From: Corynebacterium urinipleomorphum
GTDB taxonomy: Bacteria; Actinomycetota; Actinomycetes; Mycobacteriales; Mycobacteriaceae
Assembly: GCF_900155535.1 (NCBI RefSeq)
Contig: NZ_LT706962.1
Location: 180,662-215,789 of the forward strand
Direction: 5' to 3'
DNA length: 35,128 nt
The position numbers and the translations under genes are program-made. The notes below the pieces were generated by a model that had not been told where the DNA came from, did not search any database, and was given only the letters and a program-made list of their open reading frames with translations. Shown in pieces: positions 28,961 to 35,128 of the stretch (positions are counted from its first letter, which is position 1; each line of letters starts with the position of its first letter).

Positions 28961-30064
28961 ATGGGGTCGCGCCGCTCGCTCAGCCACGTCCTGCCCGATT
29001 TCCCGTGGGACACCATCGCCGACGTCAAGGCTAAGGCCGCGTCCCACCCGGACGGGTTGATCGACCTGTCCGTCGGAGGGCCCGTCGACCCTGTGCCGCC
29101 GGCGATCCAGTTGGCGCTCGCCGAGAACTCTGCCGCGTCCGGCTACCCGCAGACCATGGGCACGCCGGAGCTGCGCGCCACCATCGTCACCGCGCTCGAG
29201 CGGCGCTTCGGCATTGCGGGTCTGAGCGAGAAATCCGTGCTGCCCACGATCGGCCTGAAAGAAGCCATCGCGTGGCTGCCCACGTTGCTCGGCCTGCGCG
29301 GCCAGACCGTGGTCATCCCGGAGGTCGCGTACCCCACCTACGAAGTCGGCGCACTCATCGCAGGATGCAACGTCGTGCGTTGCGACGACCCCGCGGACGC
29401 CCCCCGCGACGCTGCCCTCGTCTTCCTCAACTCCCCGTCGAACCCCACCGGCGCTGTGGCGTCAGTTGATCAGCTGCGCGCCTGGGTCGCGTTCGCCAGG
29501 GAAACCGGCGCGATCATCGCCTCCGACGAGTGTTACCTCTACCTCGGCTGGTCCGCCGAGCCCGTCTCTGTGCTCCACCCGTCCGTCACCGACGGGGACA
29601 ACACAGGCCTTCTCGCCCTGCACTCCCTGTCCAAGACCTCAAACCTGGCGTCCTACCGCGCCGGCACGATCTCCGGCGACGAAGCCCTAGTCCAAGAGCT
29701 GCTCGAGGTGCGCAAGCACGCGGGCCTCATCGTTCCGGGGCCGATTCAGCACGCCATGGTCGCGGCCCTGGAGTCCGACCTGCACGAGGAGGTCCAGCGC
29801 TCCGTCTACGCTGCGCGACGTGTCGAGCTGCTCAAGGCGCTGCCCTCGGCCGGGTTCACCGTCGACGATTCCGATGCCGGCCTCTACCTCTGGGTACGCC
29901 GCGACGGCATGAATTCCCGCGAGGCCCTAGACTGGTTCGCCGACCGTGGCATTTTGGGCGCCCCCGGCGACTTTTACGGCCCCGCGGGGGCGGAGCACGT
30001 CCGTATCGCCCTCACCGCCACCGACGCGAAAATCGCTGAGGCCGCCCGCCGCTTGACGCAGTAA
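28961..30064 (+). CDS. dapC: N-succinyldiaminopimelate aminotransferase DapC
   Basis: The protein has 367 residues and is a class I/II PLP aminotransferase. The PLP lysine is Lys225 in HSLSKTSNLASYRAG. NSPSNPTG (Asn161) and SDECY (Asp189, Tyr192) complete the cofactor site, and the final Arg region reads EHVRIALT. It makes N-succinyl-LL-diaminopimelate from the 2-amino-6-keto precursor with glutamate, for lysine and peptidoglycan. The call as DapC rests on context: fdxC is immediately upstream, and dapD and dapE are downstream. The GGGGAG ribosome-binding site lies within the 5-nt gap after the fdxC stop. Confidence 0.93.
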   Translation: MGSRRSLSHVLPDFPWDTIADVKAKAASHPDGLIDLSVGGPVDPVPPAIQLALAENSAASGYPQTMGTPELRATIVTALERRFGIAGLSEKSVLPTIGLKEAIAWLPTLLGLRGQTVVIPEVAYPTYEVGALIAGCNVVRCDDPADAPRDAALVFLNSPSNPTGAVASVDQLRAWVAFARETGAIIASDECYLYLGWSAEPVSVLHPSVTDGDNTGLLALHSLSKTSNLASYRAGTISGDEALVQELLEVRKHAGLIVPGPIQHAMVAALESDLHEEVQRSVYAARRVELLKALPSAGFTVDDSDAGLYLWVRRDGMNSREALDWFADRGILGAPGDFYGPAGAEHVRIALTATDAKIAEAARRLTQ

Positions 30065-30187
30065 CCCTTCCTGGACTTTGACCGGGCTGTCTACTCCGCC
30101 ACACAGACGCCCGACATTTTCATTTCGCTGTCCCCGGGGGACTAAACTATTCGGAGTTTGGCCCTTGATCGGGGCACTGTGCAGACG

Positions 30188-30790
30188 ATGAAAGGTGGCC
30201 GGGGGTTGACCCTCAACGAGAGCACGGGCAGCGCGATACGCGGCGGAAGCACCGCAGTCCGTCTGAAGAACAACCTCCGGGAGTTCATCAAATTCGGAAT
30301 CGTCGGCGGATCCGGCGTGCTGGTGAACTTCCTAGTTTTTTACCTGGCGTCTAAGGCTCTTCTGCACGGCTTCGGGCTCGGTGCCGACGACGTAGTCGCC
30401 CAGATCGGTTCCACCCGCTGGAACGTGCGCTGGTACCACCTGCTGTCCTCGCTGGCTTTTCTTCTCGCCAACACGTGGAACTACCAGCTCAACCGCAGCT
30501 GGACATTCGGTGGCATGGTGAAGAAGTCCTGGCTACGCGGGTTCTTCCCGTTCCTGGCCACGGGGCTCGTCGCCTTTGTGGTGTCGTTGACGTGCATGAC
30601 GCTGCTCATGAACCCGACAACGCCGTTCGGCTTGCCCGACCACATCTTTGACGGTTCCAGTGGTTTGCGGACCAAGTCCTACTGGGCGCAGGCAATTTCG
30701 ACGCTGATCGCTATGCCCGTGAATTTCATCATCAACAAGCTCTGGACGTTCCGGAAGCCCAAAGTCGTCCGAACTAGCGGGGCGATGTAG
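30188..30790 (+). CDS. GtrA-family membrane protein
   Basis: The protein has about 200 residues with four hydrophobic helices. The start of helix 1 (REFIKFGIVGGSGVLVNFLV), the NYQLNRSWTF signature and the repeat-like NFIINKLWTF at the end of helix 4 are typical of GtrA/DPMS-type proteins. The family helps flip or anchor polyprenyl-linked sugars for cell-envelope glycan modification. A soluble N-terminal extension of ~30 residues is Gly/Ser-rich. The start is uncertain: ATG 30188 is used here, while TTG 30158 (9 nt after a TAAACT -10 at 30143-30148) and TTG 30206 are alternatives. A terminator hairpin follows. Confidence 0.85.
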   Translation: MKGGRGLTLNESTGSAIRGGSTAVRLKNNLREFIKFGIVGGSGVLVNFLVFYLASKALLHGFGLGADDVVAQIGSTRWNVRWYHLLSSLAFLLANTWNYQLNRSWTFGGMVKKSWLRGFFPFLATGLVAFVVSLTCMTLLMNPTTPFGLPDHIFDGSSGLRTKSYWAQAISTLIAMPVNFIINKLWTFRKPKVVRTSGAM

Positions 30791-30802
30791 CCCAGACGAA
30801 GA

Positions 30803-30834
30803 AACTGCCGGGGACCGTAGGTCCGCCGGCAGTT
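30803..30834 (+). terminator. Hairpin terminator after the gtrA-like gene
   Basis: AACTGCCGG+GGACC pairs with GGTCC+CCGGCAGTT around a GTA loop, with one bulged G. It lies 12 nt after the stop and is followed by the weakly T-rich GTCGTATTT. Confidence 0.65.
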
Positions 30835-30970
30835 GTCGTATTTGAGGGCTTCGTGGATCTCGATGACATCAGCGCGGCCTCAATGGCTGCCGACCTGGTA
30901 TTTTGTCGCAAGGAATATGGTCGGGTGTCATCGAAATCACCGCGTAGATCGGCTGGGGACCGCTCTAGGG

Positions 30971-31025
30971 CGTTAGCGCAGGTCCATTAGCTCTGGGCCG
31001 TCAGCGCAGGGCCGTCAGCTCCGGG
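30971..31025. repeat. Four imperfect 14-bp tandem repeats just downstream of dapD
   Basis: The units are CGTTAGCGCAGGTC, CATTAGCTCTGGGC, CGTCAGCGCAGGGC and CGTCAGCTCCGGG, so the array also reads as a 27-bp repeat with a 28-bp period. It ends 15 nt from the dapD stop codon, in the otherwise gene-free 250-bp gap between the converging gtrA-like gene and dapD. Confidence 0.6.
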
Positions 31026-31040
31026 TTGTTATCCGTGGAA

Positions 31041-32006
31041 CTAGTTCTTGTGCAGCTCTGCGTTGAGCTCCACGCCCTTCGCCTTGACGGCTTCAACGGC
31101 GCCGGTGACGGAGTTGCGGCGGAACAGGATGCCGCTGGCGCCGGAGAGCTCCACGGCCTTCACGGTGTCGCCCTCGGACTTGCCCACGGCCTCGGCGATG
31201 TCGGCGGACAGAACGACCTTCGTGCCGGCGGTGACGTAGAGGCCGGCTTCGACGGTGCAGTCGTCGCCAAGCGAAATGCCGATGCCCGCGTTGGCGCCGA
31301 GCAGGCAGCGCTCGCCGATCTTGATAGTCTCCTTGCCGCCGCCGGACAGGGTGCCCATGATGGACGCGCCGCCGCCGATGTCGGTGCCGTCGCCGACGAC
31401 GACGCCGGCGGAGATGCGGCCCTCAACCATGGACGCGCCAAGGGTGCCCGCGTTGAAGTTGACAAAGCCCTCGTGCATGACGGTCGTGCCTTCAGCCAGG
31501 TGTGCACCGAGACGGACGCGGTCGGCGTCGCCGATGCGCACGCCGGACGGGACGACGTAGTCGACCATGCGCGGGAACTTGTCCACGGAAAAGACCACTA
31601 CGGGGCCGCGTGCGGCGAGACGGCCGCGCACAACCTGGAAGTCGGCCACGGCGCAGGGGCCGTAGTTGGTCCAGACAACGTTGGCCAGAAGGCCGAACAC
31701 GCCGTCGAGGTTGACGCCGTGCGGCTTGACCAGGCGGTGGGAGAGGAGGTGCAGGCGCAGGTAGGCATCGTAAGCGTCAACAGGTGCGGCGGAGATGTCC
31801 GCGATGGAGGTCGCGACCGGGATGCGCGCTACACCGCGCTCCTCGTCCGGGCCCGCGAGGTTGGCGAACTGCTGCGGGGTTTCCTCCAGGCGTGTCGTGC
31901 CTGTCGATGCCACCGATTCACCGATCTTCGGTGCCGGATACCAGACATCCAGGACGGTCCCATCGTGGGTGACAGTGGCCAGGCCTCGAGCGAATGCGGT
32001 GGTCAT
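31041..32006 (-). CDS. dapD: Tetrahydrodipicolinate N-succinyltransferase DapD
   Basis: The protein has 321 residues. It transfers succinyl from succinyl-CoA to tetrahydrodipicolinate, opening the succinylase branch to diaminopimelate. The N-terminal domain ([43 protein letters not shown]) leads to a left-handed beta-helix of hexapeptide repeats. The actinobacterial active-site blocks [20 protein letters not shown] and [14 protein letters not shown] are intact. ATG 32006 ([10 protein letters not shown]) is chosen because it matches the C. glutamicum N-terminus; ATG 32039 would add 11 residues. The upstream leader has a hairpin. dapD is on the strand opposite dapC and downstream of the aroP-like gene. 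Confidence 0.95.
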   Translation of the reverse strand: MTTAFARGLATVTHDGTVLDVWYPAPKIGESVASTGTTRLEETPQQFANLAGPDEERGVARIPVATSIADISAAPVDAYDAYLRLHLLSHRLVKPHGVNLDGVFGLLANVVWTNYGPCAVADFQVVRGRLAARGPVVVFSVDKFPRMVDYVVPSGVRIGDADRVRLGAHLAEGTTVMHEGFVNFNAGTLGASMVEGRISAGVVVGDGTDIGGGASIMGTLSGGGKETIKIGERCLLGANAGIGISLGDDCTVEAGLYVTAGTKVVLSADIAEAVGKSEGDTVKAVELSGASGILFRRNSVTGAVEAVKAKGVELNAELHKN

Positions 32007-32044
32007 GGTAGCAATCAGTTCTTTCTCTTCACGGTTCATGCGAA

Positions 32045-32083
32045 TGCACGGCCAACGCGAAGCGCCAGCCGTGCATAGCTTAG
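32045..32083 (-). promoter_or_regulatory. dapD candidate -10 (TAAGCT) followed by a leader hairpin
   Basis: On the - strand TAAGCT (32078-32083) would start transcription near 32071, at the first arm of an 8-bp perfect inverted repeat TGCACGGC (arms 32068-32075 and 32045-32052, 15-nt loop). The dapD mRNA would thus begin with a hairpin and have a leader of about 65 nt. The -35 is weak. Confidence 0.35.
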
Positions 32084-32123
32084 AAGATTGTCAGTTGGAG
32101 TGTGGAGTTCAACGCGGTCTCGG

Positions 32124-33494
32124 CTAGGCCAAATGGGACGACTGGGTCGCCTTGCCGCGGTGCACGATGAAGCTGATGATCACGATGGTGGTGACCACGA
32201 CGATGGCGGAGATGAGCTCGGTGCGGCCGCCGGCGTCGAAGAGCATGAGCAGGATGAACCCGCCGAGCGTGGCCAGCGTGAGCCACGGCAGCCACGGGTA
32301 GCCCCACATGCGGACTTCGGTGATCTCGCCGGATGCGACGAGCTGCGGGTGCAGGCGGATGTACGACAGGATCACCATTGTCCAGATGGCGATGAGGATG
32401 CCACCGACCGCGTTGAGGAGGAAGGGGAGCAGCCCCGGAGGGTTCCACCACTGCAGGCCCACGGAGACGAGCGCGAAGAGGATGGACACGATCACGGCGC
32501 GTACCGGCACGCCGGCCTGGTTGGTCTGCGCGAAGTAGGCGGGTGCGTCGTGGCCGCGTGCCATGGAGTACAGCAGGCGGGAATTGCCGTAGATCTGAGC
32601 GTTGCACGCCGACAGGAGAGCGAGGGCGATGACGACCTCCATGATCGTCGCGGCGCCAGAGATGTTCGCCTTGTCCAGTACGAGGGTGAACGGCGACTCG
32701 GCGGCGGAGTCGGCGCCGGCGATCTGCTCGTACGGCAGCAGAAGGATGATCAGCAGAACGGAGCCGATGTAGAACACCGCGATGCGCCAGATGGCGGAGC
32801 GGATGGCGGCGCCGACGGCGTCCTTGGGGTTCTCGGACTCCGCGGCCGCGATGGTGACCAGCTCGATGCCGCCGAATGCGAATGCGACGGCGAGCATTGC
32901 GGTGGCCACGCCGCCAATGCCGTTAGGCATGAAGCCGACACCCTCAATGTTGCTGGTGCCCACGGCGTCCAAGCCCGGGAACAGGCCGATGACCATGAGG
33001 ATGCCGATGACCAGGAACACAATGATCGCCACAACCTTGATCAGCGCGAACCAGAACTCGAATTCGCCGAAGCCGCGGACGGCGGCCAGGTTGATGGCGG
33101 AGAAGAACACCACGGCGATGAGCGCCGGGATCCACGGCGCGATTCCGAACCACCCGGAGATGATTGCGGAGGCGCCGGTGATTTCCACGCCGATGATGAG
33201 CACCTGCATGAACCAGTACGCCCAGCCCACGGAGAAGCCCGCCCACGCGCCGAATGCCTGGTCGGCGTAGGTGGCAAAACTGCCGGAGGAGGGGCGGGAG
33301 GCCACCATCTCGGCGAGCATCTGCATGATGCACACGGTGACGGCACCGGCAATGACGTAAGCGACGATGACAGCGGGGCCTGCTGCCTGGATACCCACGC
33401 CGGTGCCCAGGAACAGACCGGCGCCGATGGCTGAACCCAGACCCATCATGGTCAGGTGGCGGACCTTGAGTCCGCTATTGAGGGTGTTCGACAT
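32124..33494 (-). CDS. aroP: APC-family amino-acid permease, AroP-type
   Basis: The protein has 456 residues with about 12 membrane helices. The helix 1 consensus GLGSAIGAGLFLGTG and the helix 6 region AFGGIELVTIAAAES are typical of the amino-acid transporter (AAT) group of the APC superfamily, importers driven by proton symport. In C. glutamicum the aromatic amino-acid permease gene aroP lies beside dapE, and this gene occupies that position between dapD and dapE. Specificity for Phe/Tyr/Trp is therefore likely but inferred. ATG 33494 has no ribosome-binding site but a -10 TACACT 6 nt away, so it is probably leaderless. Confidence 0.85.
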   Translation of the reverse strand: MSNTLNSGLKVRHLTMMGLGSAIGAGLFLGTGVGIQAAGPAVIVAYVIAGAVTVCIMQMLAEMVASRPSSGSFATYADQAFGAWAGFSVGWAYWFMQVLIIGVEITGASAIISGWFGIAPWIPALIAVVFFSAINLAAVRGFGEFEFWFALIKVVAIIVFLVIGILMVIGLFPGLDAVGTSNIEGVGFMPNGIGGVATAMLAVAFAFGGIELVTIAAAESENPKDAVGAAIRSAIWRIAVFYIGSVLLIILLLPYEQIAGADSAAESPFTLVLDKANISGAATIMEVVIALALLSACNAQIYGNSRLLYSMARGHDAPAYFAQTNQAGVPVRAVIVSILFALVSVGLQWWNPPGLLPFLLNAVGGILIAIWTMVILSYIRLHPQLVASGEITEVRMWGYPWLPWLTLATLGGFILLMLFDAGGRTELISAIVVVTTIVIISFIVHRGKATQSSHLA

Positions 33495-33500
33495 GAGTTA

Positions 33501-33506
33501 AGTGTA
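33501..33506 (-). promoter_or_regulatory. -10 element (TACACT), leaderless start of the aroP-like gene
   Basis: TACACT on the - strand is followed by TAACTC and ATG 33494. A -35-like TTGGCT lies 15 nt upstream, inside the palindrome at 33524-33534. Confidence 0.5.
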
Positions 33507-33523
33507 GAAACCCTGGGCACAAG

Positions 33524-33534
33524 CCAATAATTGG
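33524..33534. promoter_or_regulatory. Perfect palindrome CCAATAATTGG over the aroP -35 region
   Basis: The 11-bp palindrome CCAAT-A-ATTGG overlaps the predicted -35. It is well placed for a repressor or activator; no regulator is identified. Confidence 0.4.
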
Positions 33535-33596
33535 GGGTGAATTAAATGCAGGGCGAAGAGAGAAAGCACGCTTATCGACGCCCCGTTGCCCAGCCC

Positions 33597-34526
33597 CTAC
33601 ACCCGGTGCCGCACGACCGGTGTGGCGCTGTGAGGCTCGTGGGTGATGGTCCAGTCCGACTGCTCGGTGATAGTCCGTGCCGGGACGTACGCCTTCTCGC
33701 TGGGGTTGCGAGTGTCGTAGACGATGGTGCCGGGCTGGAGGATCACGCCGGGGCCGAGCTCACAGCGGTCTCCCATGTTCAAGTCGATGAGTCCCGCTGA
33801 CGGGCGGATGACGCAGTTCTCGCCGATGCGGATGGGAGTGCGGTTGTGACCGTCGGTGGTCTCTGCCATGACGAAGGACGACAATCCGATGTCGCACCCG
33901 GCGCCGATGACGCAGGAGGAGAACAGGCGGCCCTCCACCCGGGCGGGACCGAGGGTGCCGGCGTTGTAGGAGACGGATCCTTCGCGGTACACGCTCGTGC
34001 CCTCTGCGAGGTAGGCGCCGAGGCGGACGCGCTCCGCTTCCGCGATGGTGATGCCGGTGGGCACGACGTAGTCGACCATGCGGGGCAGGCGCTCGATGCC
34101 GTAGACGTGAATGGTGCCGCGGGCACGCAGGTTGGTGCGCACGTACTCGAAGTCGTCGGGCAGGCACGGCCCCTTGTTCGTCCACGCAACAGGCACGAGG
34201 TGGTCGAGCACGTCGGTCATGTTGATCTCCAGCGGCTTCACCTTGCGGTGGGACAGCAGGTGGAGGCGCAGGTACACGTCGTGCGCGTCGATGGCGGGGG
34301 CGGACAGGTCGGCGATCTCGGTGCGCACCGGCACCACTTCCACGTGCCTGTCGCGGTCCATGCCCACCAAGTTCAGTAGCCGGGGCGAGAGCTCGTTGGC
34401 GCTGACGCGGCGGGTGTGGGGGTGGGGGATGTCGTCGGCAAGCTGGACGCTCGGGAACCAGCTGTCCAGGACGGTGCCGTCGGCGGCGATGTGGGCGATT
34501 CCTGTGGCGCGTGCTCCTTGAGGCAT
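33597..34526 (-). CDS. dapD2: DapD paralogue with altered active-site loops
   Basis: The protein has 309 residues. It is homologous to DapD along its whole length ([51 protein letters not shown]), and C. glutamicum carries a similar second copy, dapD2, beside dapE. The blocks that form the DapD active site differ: [10 protein letters not shown] is [20 protein letters not shown] is GRLFSSCVIG, and [14 protein letters not shown] is replaced by an unrelated loop. The catalytic Glu-Gly pair persists. It may use another acyl donor or acceptor, or be regulatory. A leaderless -10 precedes ATG 34526; dapE is divergent with a 41-bp gap. Confidence 0.85.
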   Translation of the reverse strand: MPQGARATGIAHIAADGTVLDSWFPSVQLADDIPHPHTRRVSANELSPRLLNLVGMDRDRHVEVVPVRTEIADLSAPAIDAHDVYLRLHLLSHRKVKPLEINMTDVLDHLVPVAWTNKGPCLPDDFEYVRTNLRARGTIHVYGIERLPRMVDYVVPTGITIAEAERVRLGAYLAEGTSVYREGSVSYNAGTLGPARVEGRLFSSCVIGAGCDIGLSSFVMAETTDGHNRTPIRIGENCVIRPSAGLIDLNMGDRCELGPGVILQPGTIVYDTRNPSEKAYVPARTITEQSDWTITHEPHSATPVVRHRV

Positions 34527-34532
34527 GGCTGT

Positions 34533-34538
34533 ATCGTA
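34533..34538 (-). promoter_or_regulatory. -10 element (TACGAT), leaderless start of dapD2
   Basis: TACGAT on the - strand is followed by ACAGCC and ATG 34526. Its -35 position would coincide with the -10 of dapE. Confidence 0.5.
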
Positions 34539-34554
34539 CGTGCCCGCGCGCCGG

Positions 34555-34560
34555 TAGGAT
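34555..34560 (+). promoter_or_regulatory. -10 element (TAGGAT), leaderless start of dapE
   Basis: TAGGAT is followed by CACCGAC and GTG 34568. With a 17-nt spacer its -35 would fall on 34532-34537, the -10 of dapD2. Confidence 0.5.
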
Positions 34561-34567
34561 CACCGAC

Positions 34568-35128
34568 GTGAAACTGGACCTTTTTGCTGACCCTGTCGAG
34601 CTGACGAAAGCCCTGATCGACATCCCCTCTCCTTCCCACGAGGAGGAGGAGATCGCCGACGCGATCCAGGCCGCCCTCGAGGCGCTGCAGGGGGTGGAGG
34701 TGATCCGCCGCGGCAACACCGTCATCGCGCGCACCCACCGCGGGCTGGACGAGCGGATCGTGCTGGCCGGGCACATCGACACCGTGCCCATCGCCGACAA
34801 CGTCCCGCACCACGTCGAGGGTGACATCCTGTGGGGCTGCGGCTCCGTGGACATGAAGTCCGGCATGGCCTGCTACCTGCACGCGTTCGCCGCGCTGTGC
34901 AACGCCGACAACTTGGCGTTCGACCTCACCCTCATTTGCTACGAGGCGGAAGAAGTCGCCGCGACGTACAACGGTCTCGCGCATCTCGAGTACGACGCGC
35001 CGGAGCTCCTGCAGGGCTCGCTGGCGCTGCTCGGCGAACCGTCCGGCGGCATCATCGAGGCCGGCTGCCAGGGCAGCATCCGCGTCAAAGCGGTCGCGCA
35101 CGGCACCCGCGCCCACTCGGCGCGCGCG
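34568..35128 (+). CDS. dapE: Succinyl-diaminopimelate desuccinylase DapE, 3' end cut by the window edge
   Basis: 187 codons are present and the frame is open at the right edge; about half the enzyme is missing. It is an M20-family di-zinc hydrolase that removes succinate from N-succinyl-LL-diaminopimelate. The metal-site residues are His69 and Asp71 (AGHIDTVP), Asp95 (GSVDMKSG), Glu128 and Glu129 (CYEAEEV) and Glu157 (LGEPSGG). The next conserved block, GTRAHSARA, belongs to the dimerisation lid and is just reached. The start is GTG with a -10 7 nt away and no ribosome-binding site, so it is leaderless. It completes the dapC-dapD-dapE set. Confidence 0.95.
   Translation, partial: MKLDLFADPVELTKALIDIPSPSHEEEEIADAIQAALEALQGVEVIRRGNTVIARTHRGLDERIVLAGHIDTVPIADNVPHHVEGDILWGCGSVDMKSGMACYLHAFAALCNADNLAFDLTLICYEAEEVAATYNGLAHLEYDAPELLQGSLALLGEPSGGIIEAGCQGSIRVKAVAHGTRAHSARA

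Noticed and set aside
31026..32078. 350-codon + strand frame opposite dapD
   Set aside because: Shadow of DapD, which is confirmed by its hexapeptide-repeat signature.
32088..33434. 448-codon + strand frame opposite the aroP-like gene
   Set aside because: The product is an Asp/Glu/His/Gly-rich antisense artefact of membrane-protein codons.

Overview
The window is high-GC actinobacterial chromosome, almost certainly from a Corynebacterium other than C. glutamicum. The right-hand third has gene content known from Corynebacteriales: typA, lpqW, mshB, a small membrane protein, fdxC, dapC, a GtrA protein, dapD, an aroP-type permease, a second dapD-like gene and dapE. Many start codons are preceded by a TANNNT hexamer only 6-8 nt away, the arrangement of leaderless transcripts that are common in corynebacteria. 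No rRNA, tRNA, CRISPR array, insertion sequence or prophage is visible. The genes at both window edges (an AAA+ ATPase on the left, dapE on the right) are cut.

Layout. 1-5.3 kb: ChlI-like AAA+ ATPase (partial), an MSMEG_4193-type phosphomutase overlapping an SCO1664-family gene, arfB, an ArsO-like flavoprotein, a DUF1707 membrane protein and a YoaK/DUF1275 membrane protein. 5.5-6.7 kb: a GNAT acetyltransferase and a lipoprotein. 6.7-13.0 kb: a genome-maintenance block with an AlkC-type alkylpurine glycosylase, an ADP-ribosylglycohydrolase, a DJ-1/PfpI protein, and divergent ku and ligD. 13.2-18.6 kb: a YhgE/Pip membrane protein with many Asp-Gly heptads, an SDR, a DHA2 drug-type transporter and a cupin. 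18.6-19.05 kb: a gene-free stretch with a cluster of palindromic repeats. 19.05-23.4 kb: conserved proteins of unknown or poorly known function (a protein with two HIRAN-like segments, DUF808, DUF2218, DUF402, a secreted protein). 23.7-30.8 kb: typA-lpqW-mshB-membrane protein-fdxC-dapC-gtrA, all on the + strand. 31.0-35.1 kb: dapD, aroP-like and dapD2 on the - strand, with dapE divergent.

How the genes work together. dapC, dapD and dapE are three consecutive functions of the succinylase branch to meso-diaminopimelate and lysine. mshB is a mycothiol step, and lpqW acts in corynebacterial lipomannan/lipoarabinomannan assembly. Ku and LigD form a two-component bacterial NHEJ system. The clearest regulatory signal is a LexA/SOS-box-like palindrome (CGAACATTTGTTCG, 7802-7815) abutting a TAGAAT -10 element from which alkC could be transcribed as a leaderless mRNA. 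A second striking site is the 41-bp dapD2/dapE gap, where two divergent leaderless promoters appear to overlap and could exclude each other. I did not find a convincing wholly new system. The best candidates for new biology are the SOS-linked repair block, the dapD2/dapE switch, the diverged DapD paralogue and the palindromic repeat cluster.
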